Source: Aneurinibacillus tyrosinisolvens (lineage in GTDB: Bacteria; Bacillota; Bacilli; Aneurinibacillales; Aneurinibacillaceae). From it: 64,000 nt of DNA. The notes under the pieces are model-generated. The model was not told the DNA's origin. It saw only the letters and a program-made list of their open reading frames with translations, and did not search any database. The stretch is taken from contig NZ_BBWZ01000001.1 of NCBI RefSeq assembly GCF_001015055.1, forward strand, positions 1 to 64,000, written 5' to 3'. Positions 1 through 8,454 of the stretch are shown here, piece after piece. The first letter of the stretch is position 1, and each line of letters begins with the position of its first letter. The position numbers and the translations under genes are program-made.

Positions 1-152
1 CGACGACCAGTGCTACGGCGACCAGTAGAACGACGACCAGTGCTACGGCGCCCTGTAAGAGGCCCGCGCAGCATGAAATTTTCAACTAGATTTGTGTTCT
101 GCAGCAGGCCTGAAATTACTTGTTGAATTTCATTTTGATCCATTGCCCTCAT
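1..152 (-). CDS. CotG-like Arg/Ser/Thr/Gly repeat protein (partial, runs off left edge)
   Basis: The visible 50 or so residues start at ATG 152 (or 143) on the minus strand. A short helical head (MDQNEIQQVISGLL...) is followed by at least three copies of the pentapeptide RRSTG running into the window edge. The gene is divergent from cotH. In Bacillus subtilis cotG, encoding a Ser/Arg/Lys-repeat coat protein phosphorylated by CotH, sits divergently next to cotH in the same way. I infer a spore-coat phosphorylation substrate of the CotG type. The repeat unit differs from B. subtilis CotG, so homology is not proven. A GGGGTG sequence about 5 bases before ATG 152 may be the ribosome binding site. 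The 3' end is missing. Confidence 0.6.
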   Translation of the reverse strand, partial: MRAMDQNEIQQVISGLLQNTNLVENFMLRGPLTGRRSTGRRSTGRRSTGR

Positions 153-323
153 TCCAACACCCCATCTTAAATAATTTAAATGTTGACATGTTGTATCTTA
201 TGGCTTGTATAAACCACTTGTTACTGAATTGTTCAAAAATAGATTAGCGTGTATTTTCTGTGTCAATCCTGTTGTAGCTGCCATACAATGAACAACAACA
301 AATGAAAAAGAGGGAATGTGGTG

Positions 324-1421
324 ATGGGTATTTATATAGAAGGGATGCCGCAAAATTACTCTCTCTATATTCACCCCAAGGACTTGTATGAACTGCGGAG
401 GGACGTATGGTGTGATGATCCTGTTCCTGGAAAGTTGAAAATCGGCAAGGTTAGATATGACATTGATATTTCCTATCGAGGTGCACATACCCGCGAATTT
501 TCTAAGAAATCATATTATATAACGTTTATTAAGCCGGCTTTATGTGGCGGAGCACGAGAAATCCATTTGAATGCAGAGTTCTGTGATCCTTCCTTGATCC
601 GAAACAAACTTTCCTTCGATTTTTTTAAAATTCTGGGGGTGAATTCTCCACAAGCAGAACATGTATCGTTTACGTTAAACGGAAAATATATGGGTGTTTA
701 TTTACAGCTTGAATCGGTCGATCACTTATTTCTTAAGAAGAGAAAATTACCGGCCGGCCCTATTTATTACGCAGTAGATGACGACGCAAACTTTTCACTT
801 ATTAGCCCGGTGGATAAAAAGGCAAAAAAAAAGCTGGAATCCGGATATGAACGTAAAACTGGAACAGATGAGGATGATGCTTTTCTGCGGGAACTCATTT
901 ATCAGATTAATACGATTTCACAAAAGGATTTCGGAAATCAGATTCAAAAATTTGTGGATGTGGATAAATACTTACGCTGGTTAACCGGCGTAATCTGTAC
1001 ACAAAATTACGATGGTTTTGTTCATAATTATTCTTTATACCGTAATAGTGCATCCGGGTTATTCGAAATGATTCCCTGGGATTATGACGGGACGTGGGGA
1101 AGGGATTGTAACGGTAAAGAAATGAGATACAATTATGTTCCTATTGAAGGGTATAACACTCTGACTGCCCGTATTCTGGATGTTCCACAATTTCGGGCTA
1201 AATATCGTGCCTTGATTGAAGAGGTACTGGATACAACGTTTACCGTTGAAGCCCTGGAGAACGACATAATAGCCTTATACAAATGGATCCGTCCCTCCCT
1301 GCTAAATGACCCGTATAAACAGGAGGAGGTTGAACAATTCGATAAGGAACCTGATTTTATTTTCCAATTTATCAAGAAGCGAAATGAATATCTAAAGGAA
1401 CATTTATCTGATTTGGAATAA
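324..1421 (+). CDS. cotH: CotH-type spore coat protein kinase
   Basis: About 365 residues, the usual length for CotH, an atypical Ser/Thr kinase that phosphorylates coat proteins CotB and CotG during sporulation. The N-lobe signature YRGAHTREFSKKSYY is present (the family pattern is RG.S...KKSY). The catalytic region has NYDGFVHNYSLYR (Asp about 230) and PWDYDGTWGRD (Asp about 253), the two conserved acidic positions of CotH kinases. There is no signal peptide or membrane segment. Starts GTG 318, GTG 321 and ATG 324 lie in tandem; AGAGGG at 310-314 best fits ATG 324. Its likely substrates lie in the same window: the RRSTG-repeat protein at the left edge and CotB at 28.1-29.1 kb. A terminator follows directly. 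Confidence 0.93.
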   Translation: MGIYIEGMPQNYSLYIHPKDLYELRRDVWCDDPVPGKLKIGKVRYDIDISYRGAHTREFSKKSYYITFIKPALCGGAREIHLNAEFCDPSLIRNKLSFDFFKILGVNSPQAEHVSFTLNGKYMGVYLQLESVDHLFLKKRKLPAGPIYYAVDDDANFSLISPVDKKAKKKLESGYERKTGTDEDDAFLRELIYQINTISQKDFGNQIQKFVDVDKYLRWLTGVICTQNYDGFVHNYSLYRNSASGLFEMIPWDYDGTWGRDCNGKEMRYNYVPIEGYNTLTARILDVPQFRAKYRALIEEVLDTTFTVEALENDIIALYKWIRPSLLNDPYKQEEVEQFDKEPDFIFQFIKKRNEYLKEHLSDLE

Positions 1422-1438
1422 AAGGAATACGAATACAG

Positions 1439-1472
1439 GAGAATACACGCTCAGTGTATTCTCTATTTTTTG
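1439..1472 (+). terminator. Rho-independent terminator of cotH
   Basis: Perfect 10-bp stem (GAGAATACAC / GTGTATTCTC) with a 5-base loop, then TATTTTTT. The right arm reaches the stop codon of the convergent deacetylase gene. Confidence 0.85.
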
Positions 1473-2212
1473 CGGGAAACGCCTTTATCCCTTTGAGAAA
1501 GCAGTTGTGAAACGGTGACAAACCTGTAGCCGTCCCTGGTTAGCCTATTCAGGATGCTTTCTACTGCCTGTACTGTCTGCGTCCGGTTTCCCCCTGCGTC
1601 ATGGAAGAGGACGATGTTTCCAGGACGGGCATTTTTGCACACCTTATCGATAATTCTTTGCGCACCTGGATTTCTCCAGTCTTTGGTATCCTGCGTCCAT
1701 GACCACATCACTACAACGTGATTTCCCAGCTTCGCAGCTTCTACTACTTTTTCATCATAAACTCCGCCTGGCGGACGGAATAGCGATGGGTATATACCTG
1801 TAATGGCATGGATGATATCATCGGTATCCTTAATTTCTTTTTGAAGCTGGAGGGAGGAAATCGCGTTTAATTGAGGATGCCGGTATGTATGGTTGGCAAT
1901 CTCATGCCCGTTCTGAATCATTTCATTAATAAGGGCAGGGTTGCTTTCGGCTTTGCTGCCGATGACAAAGAATGTCCCTTTTGCCCGGTATTGTTCCAGC
2001 AGCTTGAGGATGGGCCGTGTATATCTTGGATCCGGGCCATCATCAAATGTGAGGGCAATGACTTTTTCCTTTGTGTTTATTTCCCACACGATGCTCCCCT
2101 TTGATTCCCAATAAGCACGGGTATTTTTCCCGGCATGCACGTCTTCGCTGCCAATAAAAAAAATCGAAAGAAAAAGAACGAACAGAGAAAATGGTTTTAC
2201 CATCTTATTCAC
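1463..2212 (-). CDS. Secreted polysaccharide deacetylase (NodB domain, carbohydrate esterase 4)
   Basis: A 249-residue protein with an N-terminal hydrophobic signal sequence (about residues 6-27) and a NodB homology domain. Motif 1 is TFDDGPD (about 55-61), with the catalytic and metal-binding aspartates. Motif 2 is HTYRHPQ, supplying metal-binding histidines. Motif 3 is FRPPGG. A later LFHDAGG supplies the catalytic His. The family removes N-acetyl groups from peptidoglycan or related glycans outside the membrane. Position next to spore-coat genes hints at cortex or coat work, but it is not clearly PdaA or PdaB by sequence. The start is GTG 2212 or the in-frame ATG at 2203; AAAGGCGGTG fits either. 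Confidence 0.88.
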   Translation of the reverse strand: MNKMVKPFSLFVLFLSIFFIGSEDVHAGKNTRAYWESKGSIVWEINTKEKVIALTFDDGPDPRYTRPILKLLEQYRAKGTFFVIGSKAESNPALINEMIQNGHEIANHTYRHPQLNAISSLQLQKEIKDTDDIIHAITGIYPSLFRPPGGVYDEKVVEAAKLGNHVVVMWSWTQDTKDWRNPGAQRIIDKVCKNARPGNIVLFHDAGGNRTQTVQAVESILNRLTRDGYRFVTVSQLLSQRDKGVSRKK

Positions 2213-2227
2213 CGCCTTTGCGCTTTT

Positions 2228-2356
2228 CTAAACTGTCGTTTGATTACCGGGAGTGGTGATGATTAGAATATATGGCAGTCCTTTATAGTATCCGCAAATT
2301 TTAAAATCAAACTCCTGCATTTCATTCGCGTCGGCTCTTTTTAATTTTTGCATCAT
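2228..2356 (-). CDS. Candidate 42-residue protein upstream of the deacetylase gene
   Basis: An open frame of about 42 codons ends 15 bases before the deacetylase start. The peptide has a charged head (MMQKLKRADANEMQEF) and a hydrophobic tail (YKGLPYILIITTPGN), which looks protein-like. No ribosome binding site is visible before the ATG, and the frame stays open upstream to about 2395 without another start. It could be a real small gene, the 3' remnant of a larger one, or chance. Family not recognised. Confidence 0.3.
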   Translation of the reverse strand: MMQKLKRADANEMQEFDFKICGYYKGLPYILIITTPGNQTTV

Positions 2357-2496
2357 CCATTTTTCTAAGTTGAATTCCCTATCTGTATTTGGCTAGTCTA
2401 ACGTCGTCTAATAAGGTAGACTCTTATAGGGCAAGGCTTTGTTTTATTTCTATAGAGAGTGAGGGATGTAACATAAGGACCTTACAGAAACGGAGA

Positions 2497-3435
2497 ATGA
2501 AAGGTCTTTTGCTTATTGGGGCGAGACTCAGCCTGTTTTTTAGTTTTGTTGTTCTTTGTTTTACTTTGTTCGATTGGCACAATGTAAAGGGTAAATTTAT
2601 TGAGTTCTTTTCTCATCCGATAACCCTTATCATGATGAGCCTGTTGTATGGGCTTGCTTTTCTTCTGCGGGCGGGCGCCTGGAAATTATATGTGAATAAA
2701 AAGGTGCCTTTTTCTGTTTATCTTTATGCTTTATTTTACAGCTTGTTTATTAACCATGTGATGCCGCTTAAGGTAGGGGACGCTGTCCGAATCGGATTTC
2801 TTGCGAAAGAAAAGCAGGTACACTGGGATGAGGCGGTTCACTCTGTCGTGGTTATGCGGCTTCTCGATTATCTTGTACTGGGACTTCTTGCTGGTGCAGG
2901 TTCCTTATGGCTAGGGATAAATACTTCGTGGAACGTTATGTTTTGGATTCTTTTTGCCGGAGGTTTTTTCATTATCCTCTTCTATGTTTTAGGCATACAA
3001 CGGAATAAAGGTTTTTTTGAAAAGCATTTCCAAATACTAAAGGAAGCCTTTTCAGGAAAAAAAGGCTGGGTCATTTCACTAAGCGTTGCAGTCAGCTGGG
3101 TCACAGAATCGTTTGTTGTTATTGGGGTTACACAAGCTTTATCGGTAAAGCTTATGTTTTTTGAAGGACTGTGGGTAAACAGCATGACGATTGCCGGCCA
3201 GCTATTTCATTTTACTCCGGGGGGAGTCGGCACGTATGAAAGTGTGATGACTTTTTCGCTCGTTACGGCAGGGGTGTCCTGGGAAGATGCCTACACAACG
3301 GCACTCTTAACACATGGATTTAAATTTGTATTTTCATACGCTGTGGGCCTGTGGGTTTGGCTGGCCGCTCCCATACAATGGGCTGAAATAAGCAGGTGGA
3401 TGAAAGGGAAAGCAAGGGGTAGAGAAAATGAATAA
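2497..3435 (+). CDS. Flippase-like integral membrane protein (UPF0104 / MprF N-terminal-like)
   Basis: About 312 residues from ATG 2497, mostly hydrophobic with 7-8 predicted membrane segments. It has the family features: LFINHVMPLKVGDAVRI near the middle and HFTPGGVGTYESVMTF in the C-terminal half. These resemble the flippase-like half of MprF and AglD-type proteins that move or handle lipid-linked substrates. The frame is open back to a TTG at 2389, but those extra 36 residues do not look like the family. GGAG lies only one base from ATG 2497, so the start is uncertain. It overlaps ugd by 8 bases, implying coupled translation and a role in glycan export. Confidence 0.78.
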   Translation: MKGLLLIGARLSLFFSFVVLCFTLFDWHNVKGKFIEFFSHPITLIMMSLLYGLAFLLRAGAWKLYVNKKVPFSVYLYALFYSLFINHVMPLKVGDAVRIGFLAKEKQVHWDEAVHSVVVMRLLDYLVLGLLAGAGSLWLGINTSWNVMFWILFAGGFFIILFYVLGIQRNKGFFEKHFQILKEAFSGKKGWVISLSVAVSWVTESFVVIGVTQALSVKLMFFEGLWVNSMTIAGQLFHFTPGGVGTYESVMTFSLVTAGVSWEDAYTTALLTHGFKFVFSYAVGLWVWLAAPIQWAEISRWMKGKARGRENE

Positions 3436-4732
3436 AATCGCAGTCATAGGTGCAGGGCACGTAGGGTTAACAACCGCCGTTGGGCTTTCTCATTTAGGTT
3501 CATACGTTGTGTGTGCGGACATCGATAAAGAGAAAATTGGTTCCCTTACAGAGGGGAGAATTTCAATTTATGAGCCTGGCCTGGAGGCGATGCTAAAGCA
3601 AAATATAGATGAAGGTCGCCTGGCATTTTCAGCGGACGTTCAGGAAGCGATTCAACGGGCTGATGTTATTTTTATTGCCGTAGGCACGTTCGGAGAAAAC
3701 GGAGGAGACACCGATTTAACCGCATTATTTGATGTTGCACAAGAGATCGCAGAAAAAAGCAACACAGACAAAATGGTTGTTATTAAAAGTACGGTTCCAC
3801 CGGGGACGAGTGAAAAGGTAAAAGAAATCGTTGATTCCTTTACGGATAACAAATATAGAATCAACATTGTAACGAACCCGGAATTTTTACGTGAAGGAAA
3901 CGCGGTTCACGATTTCCTTTATCCAGAAAGAATTGTCATTGGATTAGAAGATTCTTGTCTTACTGAAACGATGCACACGATTTATCAACCGCTTATTGCG
4001 CGGAATGTGCCTCTTATCATAACGAACTACAGAACGGCTGAATTGATTAAATATAGTGCCAACAGTTTCTTAGCGATGAAAGTGACATTTATTAATGAAA
4101 TCGCAAGGCTGTGCGATGTTTTAGGCGCAGATGTCGAAATTGTGGCGGATGCGTTAGGAAAAGATTCGAGGATTGGGGCTCAATACTTACAGCCGGGTCC
4201 GGGGTATGGAGGCTCCTGTTTGCCTAAGGATACGGAAAGCCTTGCCCATATCTCCCGGGAAAGAAAGATGCCGCTTCCGATACTTGAAGCCGTCATCGAA
4301 AGCAATCAGGTTCAAAAGCAATACGCCATCCAAAAAGTGAAAGACTTTTTTCCGGATTTGAAGCGTATTTCCCTCGGCGTGTTAGGTGTATCCTTCAAGC
4401 CAAATACAGATGATGTGCGCGAGTCGCCTTCGATTGCAGTGATTCATCAGCTTTTGCGGGAAGGAGCGACGCTGACGCTATTTGATCCACAGGCAATCCA
4501 TCATGCAAGGGAGATATGGGGAGACCGTGTTCGATATGGAAAGGATGAATATGAAACGGTTACGGCGAAAGACGGGATGATTATTTTAACAGGGTGGGCT
4601 GCTTTTCAAAACCTCGATTTTGACAAGATCTATCGCAGGATAAAAGGGAAGGTGATCTTTGATTTTCGCAATCTATACAACAGAGGTGAAATGGAAAAAA
4701 GGGGTTTTTCTTATGTTGCGATTGGAAAGTAA
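3428..4732 (+). CDS. ugd: UDP-glucose 6-dehydrogenase
   Basis: A 434-residue enzyme of normal family length that oxidises UDP-glucose to UDP-glucuronate with two NAD+. It has an N-terminal Rossmann motif (VIGAGHVGLTTA), NPEFLREG at the central domain, and the catalytic cysteine in GPGYGGSCLPKDT (Cys about 262). The C-terminal UDP-binding domain carries GVSFKPNTDDVRESPS. The start ATG follows GGGGTAGAGAAA inside the end of the upstream membrane gene. With the epimerase at 9.4 kb it can supply uronic acid donors for an acidic surface polymer. Confidence 0.96.
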   Translation: MNKIAVIGAGHVGLTTAVGLSHLGSYVVCADIDKEKIGSLTEGRISIYEPGLEAMLKQNIDEGRLAFSADVQEAIQRADVIFIAVGTFGENGGDTDLTALFDVAQEIAEKSNTDKMVVIKSTVPPGTSEKVKEIVDSFTDNKYRINIVTNPEFLREGNAVHDFLYPERIVIGLEDSCLTETMHTIYQPLIARNVPLIITNYRTAELIKYSANSFLAMKVTFINEIARLCDVLGADVEIVADALGKDSRIGAQYLQPGPGYGGSCLPKDTESLAHISRERKMPLPILEAVIESNQVQKQYAIQKVKDFFPDLKRISLGVLGVSFKPNTDDVRESPSIAVIHQLLREGATLTLFDPQAIHHAREIWGDRVRYGKDEYETVTAKDGMIILTGWAAFQNLDFDKIYRRIKGKVIFDFRNLYNRGEMEKRGFSYVAIGK

Positions 4733-4757
4733 GCAAAAAAATTTTGCCCTATTCTTA

Positions 4758-4786
4758 TTGACAATAACTATCATTCCCATTACAAT
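4758..4786 (+). promoter_or_regulatory. Sigma-A promoter of the iron/glycan cluster
   Basis: TTGACA (4758-4763), a 17-base spacer, then TACAAT (4781-4786): a near-consensus housekeeping promoter just after ugd. It implies that transcription of the iron module starts here independently of ugd. Confidence 0.8.
4759..4773 (+). promoter_or_regulatory. Fur-type box 1 (over -35/spacer)
   Basis: TGACAATAACTATCA matches the 7-1-7 Fur box TGATAATNATTATCA at all but two bases. It overlaps the -35 element, so a bound Fur-family repressor would block RNA polymerase. Confidence 0.65.
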
Positions 4787-4797
4787 GGCTTTATGAT

Positions 4798-4812
4798 TGA
4801 TAACGATTATCG
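4798..4812 (+). promoter_or_regulatory. Fur-type box 2 (near transcription start)
   Basis: TGATAACGATTATCG matches the 7-1-7 Fur box except at two positions and is a strong inverted repeat. It lies about 12 bases after the -10 element. Two boxes flanking one promoter suggest iron-responsive repression. PerR or Zur, which use related boxes, are alternatives. Confidence 0.7.
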
Positions 4813-4859
4813 TTACTATTACATAGAAAGCCTGATAATAAGAGAGGGGATTTTTCATC

Positions 4860-6059
4860 ATGCAACCATGGAAGGTCGTAGCATCAACAGCATTAGCAAT
4901 GAGTTTATTTGTAACGGGGTGCAGTGAGGCAAGCAAGCCGGCACAGAAGACAGAAACTACACAGAACCAGGCTGCGCAGACAAGTACGCCTGCACCTGCA
5001 GCTTCTGAAACAAAAGAAATATCATCCGCTGATTTCGTAAACGCTGCAAAAGAGCTGGTTGGAGAGATAGAAAAGGGCGTAGATGGGGGTAAAGTCGATT
5101 GGGAAAAAGTACAAAAAATTCATGATGATAAAATAAAAGAACGAGTTCAGGCGATGGATGCGGAAAGCAAGTCCCAGGTGAACGAGCAGCTTACTGCAGC
5201 GATGGCTGCGGGAAAAGAAGGATCGCTCACTGTTAAGACGGCTGCGGAGCTCTATGAAAAGCTCATGCAGAAAGTAGCCTTCCTCTCTGTACGTCATGAT
5301 TTTAAAGAAGCCAATGACAATTTCGCGAAGAAAGAAGATGCGAAAAAAGAAGTGGCTGAAGCGAAAGAGTTTTATGACGGACTCTTGAAGGGAATGGTTG
5401 AGAAGCGTGACACTGCTTATCAAACCCAGCTGATTAGCACGATCGATGGCGGATTCTCAGAAATGAACAATGCGATTGATAAAGGAGATAACCTGGGCTA
5501 TAACCTTGCTAAACAAATGGCTGATAAGTCGCTCATGAAGGCATTTTATTTAGCTTCCGGGGCAGAAAAAGGCTATGGATATAAGATTGAGAAGTTCGTA
5601 AAAGAGGGCAGCAAGGAAGATATTAAAGCTGCACAGGCGGAAGGATGGGCATTCTTCCAGTCTTTACAAGGGTATTTAGAGGAACAAGATAAGGCTGATG
5701 CTGATTTCATTAACAGCCAGTTTGACCTTTCCAATGATCCGAAAAATATCAAGGGTGATAAAATCAACCAGGCGTATGTCCGTGCTATTGCTTCTGTAGC
5801 AAAGGATGAATATGGGCAATCATTTAAGAACTGGGGCAAAGATAAAGCGGTTATCACTTCGCTTGAAGGGGCTCTCTTCCTTGACATGATTAAGACGGAC
5901 CTGAATAAAGCGCTGGGTGGAGAAGCCAAGGCCAAGGCACTGCTGGACAATGCCCAGCAAGAGCTTGAAGCTGTCAAAGCCGGCAACAAGGACAAGGCAA
6001 CTGAAATCCACAAAAAAATCGACGCTGATTTGGATAAGCTAATGAAATACGGAAAATAA
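4860..6059 (+). CDS. Fur-box-linked lipoprotein, likely extracytoplasmic iron-handling partner of FTR1
   Basis: A 399-residue protein with a lipobox (LFVTGCS, Cys about 21), a Thr/Gln/Pro/Ala-rich linker to about residue 55, then an all-helical, lysine- and glutamate-rich domain to the end. It contains AFYLASGAEKGYGYKIEKF and repeated acidic helices that could carry iron ligands. I do not recognise a named family. It is the first gene after a promoter with two Fur-type boxes, and an FTR1 permease lies 2.4 kb downstream in the same direction. I infer a surface protein that captures or oxidises iron for FTR1, analogous in position to EfeO or EfeB but not similar in sequence as far as I can see. 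Confidence 0.6.
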   Translation: MQPWKVVASTALAMSLFVTGCSEASKPAQKTETTQNQAAQTSTPAPAASETKEISSADFVNAAKELVGEIEKGVDGGKVDWEKVQKIHDDKIKERVQAMDAESKSQVNEQLTAAMAAGKEGSLTVKTAAELYEKLMQKVAFLSVRHDFKEANDNFAKKEDAKKEVAEAKEFYDGLLKGMVEKRDTAYQTQLISTIDGGFSEMNNAIDKGDNLGYNLAKQMADKSLMKAFYLASGAEKGYGYKIEKFVKEGSKEDIKAAQAEGWAFFQSLQGYLEEQDKADADFINSQFDLSNDPKNIKGDKINQAYVRAIASVAKDEYGQSFKNWGKDKAVITSLEGALFLDMIKTDLNKALGGEAKAKALLDNAQQELEAVKAGNKDKATEIHKKIDADLDKLMKYGK

Positions 6060-6106
6060 AGTGGTAGAATACTAGCCATAATAAATGAATAGTAGGAGGG
6101 TTGGAA

Positions 6107-6868
6107 ATGGCTTTTAAAAAGAAGTTCATATCCTCCCTCTTTGTTTTGTTGCTGCTCGTTACGTTAATGCCGTTCTCTGCATTCGCGTACACCTATGGCA
6201 ATCCAAACGAAGAGGCGGTGGCGGAAAATTATAAGCAGGTAATGGCGAAGCTCAACCAGAATCCACCTGATTTTGCGGGAGCGCTGCAACTGTTTAAGCC
6301 AATCCAAAAAGAACTTGATATGCATATGGGTCCAAAACCGTCCCAGGTCATTGAAAAAGCATTAAACGATAAAAATAAAGAAACGGCCGTTTATGCTTAT
6401 CAGCAAACGCTTGTGTTAAATATGGCGAGACGTTTGGAAAGCATTGAAAAAGATTTTGCAAACTATCAGCAAAACAAATTGCTGCTTGCAAAAGCGTTAG
6501 CTACATATGATGCTCTTTCACCGGTTATAAAAGGAAAAGATGCTGCTTTAGATCAGAAGATACGCGCCGATTTTAATAAGGCACTTGAATCGCTGGGAAA
6601 TCCCGGCCTATTCGGAGTAGGGGTAAAAAAGCCTGATCAAAATACATTTACAGCGCAAAAAAATGACATCCTTAAAAGCCTGCAAACCCATTTTAATATG
6701 AAAAGCCTGGAAGTAGGGCATTTCATGGCTGGCGAAGGCCCTGGCAACCCGGCAAACAACGGCACTTCCGCGGGGATGGGCGGTTTGAAAAACTGGATTC
6801 CGATTGCTGTGATTGTGCTGGTACTTGGGTTTATTGTTTATCGGACGATGCGCAGGCGACGCGGATAA
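6107..6868 (+). CDS. Exported, C-terminally membrane-anchored helical protein of the iron module
   Basis: About 253 residues with a signal peptide ending near AFAYTYG (residues 1-27). A helical extracytoplasmic domain follows, then a Gly/Asn-rich hinge (GEGPGNPANNGTSAGMGG). A single C-terminal membrane helix (WIPIAVIVLVLGFIVY) and the basic stop-transfer MRRRRG end it. The start ATG 6107 follows TAGGAGGG with good spacing; a TTG at 6101 is in frame but less likely. The globular part resembles the N-terminal extracellular regions fused to some FTR1 permeases, so I infer an iron-delivery subunit. It lies 47 bases after the lipoprotein and 2 bases before the glycosyltransferase. Confidence 0.6.
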   Translation: MAFKKKFISSLFVLLLLVTLMPFSAFAYTYGNPNEEAVAENYKQVMAKLNQNPPDFAGALQLFKPIQKELDMHMGPKPSQVIEKALNDKNKETAVYAYQQTLVLNMARRLESIEKDFANYQQNKLLLAKALATYDALSPVIKGKDAALDQKIRADFNKALESLGNPGLFGVGVKKPDQNTFTAQKNDILKSLQTHFNMKSLEVGHFMAGEGPGNPANNGTSAGMGGLKNWIPIAVIVLVLGFIVYRTMRRRRG

Positions 6869-6870
6869 GT

Positions 6871-8382
6871 ATGAGGAAGCACCTTATTCTGGCTTTCATT
6901 GCTCTGGCCGTGTTTGGATTGCGCCTTCCTTTTCTTGCGCACGGACCTGGCGGATGGGATGATGTGGATTTTGCGCTTGGAATAAAAAACTTCGACCTTG
7001 AGCAAATGCAGCCGCATTTTCCCGGGTATCCGATCTACATGCTCGCTGCCTTTATGGCAGCGATTTTTATTAAAAATCCATTCTATGCTTTATCGGTACT
7101 GTCCGCTCTTTCTGCAGCCCTTACTGTTTTCCCGTTATATTGTCTTGTTGAAAGAATAAGCGGAAGAAAAACAGCCTTATGGATTGTTTTGTTTTGGGCT
7201 GTGAATCCTCTTGTTTTTGTACTTGGCACACAGCCAATGTCTGATAGTTTCGGGAATCTGTTAGCGATGCTTCTTACTGCTGCAAGTTTTTATGCGATGG
7301 ACTCCAGTATGGAAGAGAGAAAAAGAGCGTACGCCTTGCTGGCGAGTGGTATTTTGCTTGGCCTTTTGTACGGCGTACGAATTTCATACATTGCCTTTGG
7401 GGCTGTTCCCCTGTGGGCTGCATTTGTATATATACGCGATACACGCCGCTGGCAAGATGTCATTGGGGCGGTATCTTCGGCTGTTCTTGTTTGTTTACTA
7501 TGGATTTACGCTTTGATAGGCAATGTGGGAAGTTTTTCGGGTTTCTGGAAGCTGGCATTGTCGTTCACTGGTGGTCACTTTTCCGACTGGGGCGGCACTT
7601 ACACAGAAGGAGGCTTCCTTGCAAGGGTTTCTTATTGGGTAGGCCGTCAGTGGCTCGGTGCAGGGCTCGGGACACCATGGAGCCAGCAGCAGTCCGTTTT
7701 TAGTTATATCCTACTATGGTTAACGTTCGTTGGGATCACAGGGAATCTTATTCGTTGGAAGAGACAGAAAAATCAAAAGTGGGAATGGAAAAAAGCCGGT
7801 TTCCTTCTTATGTGGATTATTCCTTACATAATTTGGGCGTTTTTTGCCCAAAATGTAGAGAAACCACGCCATATCCTTCCGCTGATTGCTCCGTTTCTAT
7901 GGATGCTTATCATGGGATTATCGACGTGGAAGCGAGCAGGCAACTATCTGCTTCTCACATTTGCAGGATGCATGCTGGCTGTAAGCTGGACGCAAATTCG
8001 GGAGCAGGCCGTTCTGCCCTCCCCGATGGTACAGTTATCTGCCTATTTGGCGAAGCACGCAGCTCATCAATCCACTATTATTTACACATACGAGGAAGAG
8101 CGGGTCATTCGTTATGAACAGCCTTCCGCGAACACCGTCAGGTTAAGGAAATGGCCCGATTTCCAGGTGTCCTTGCTTAATTACCCAATCTTGCCTGAAC
8201 GTATTTTTCTTACAAACAGCGTGGCAGATGGATTTCACATGGCGGAAATAAAGAAGTATATGAGGGAAGCTGCCCGGTTTAAAGGCAGTGAATGGCTTTA
8301 TCCGACATACCACGACATTATTTTATATGAGGTTAATCCAGCGAAAAAAGAAGAGTGGCGTTCCTTTCTCCAGGAAAAATGA
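6871..8382 (+). CDS. GT-C glycosyltransferase (PMT_2 / GT39-like, polyprenyl-phosphate sugar dependent)
   Basis: A 503-residue polytopic protein with about 10 membrane segments and a soluble C-terminal tail. The first extracytoplasmic loop carries GGWDDVDFALG, with the paired acidic residues typical of GT-C catalytic loops, then HFPGYP. Such enzymes transfer sugars from polyprenyl phosphate carriers to acceptors on the outer face of the membrane. The donor could be made by the GT2 at 11.8 kb. It starts 2 bases after the preceding gene with only a weak ribosome binding site, so translation is probably coupled. Its position between two iron genes is odd. Confidence 0.8.
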   Translation: MRKHLILAFIALAVFGLRLPFLAHGPGGWDDVDFALGIKNFDLEQMQPHFPGYPIYMLAAFMAAIFIKNPFYALSVLSALSAALTVFPLYCLVERISGRKTALWIVLFWAVNPLVFVLGTQPMSDSFGNLLAMLLTAASFYAMDSSMEERKRAYALLASGILLGLLYGVRISYIAFGAVPLWAAFVYIRDTRRWQDVIGAVSSAVLVCLLWIYALIGNVGSFSGFWKLALSFTGGHFSDWGGTYTEGGFLARVSYWVGRQWLGAGLGTPWSQQQSVFSYILLWLTFVGITGNLIRWKRQKNQKWEWKKAGFLLMWIIPYIIWAFFAQNVEKPRHILPLIAPFLWMLIMGLSTWKRAGNYLLLTFAGCMLAVSWTQIREQAVLPSPMVQLSAYLAKHAAHQSTIIYTYEEERVIRYEQPSANTVRLRKWPDFQVSLLNYPILPERIFLTNSVADGFHMAEIKKYMREAARFKGSEWLYPTYHDIILYEVNPAKKEEWRSFLQEK

Positions 8383-8385
8383 GAA

Positions 8386-8433
8386 TTGACGGGAATGGAC
8401 AGTAGCTTTATAATGAGAATGAGAATAGTTATT
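8386..8433 (+). promoter_or_regulatory. Promoter and Fur-type box before the FTR1 gene
   Basis: TTGACG (8386-8391), 17 bases, TATAAT (8409-8414): a strong sigma-A promoter. Directly downstream, at 8415-8433, GAGAATGAGAATAGTTATT reads as three adjacent Fur hexamer-like units (14 of 19 match GATAATGATAATCATTATC). This gives the permease and downstream genes their own iron-controlled promoter. Confidence 0.72.
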
Positions 8434-8454
8434 AATTGGCACGGGGTGACATAG

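Noticed and set aside
1-60. Short tandem repeat at the left edge considered as a CRISPR or satellite
   Set aside because: The 15-base unit is exactly five codons (RRSTG) in an open frame beginning with a plausible start.
5573-6079. 168-codon minus-strand frame over the iron-linked lipoprotein
   Set aside because: Ser/Ala/Leu-rich shadow of the plus-strand codons; no start signal.
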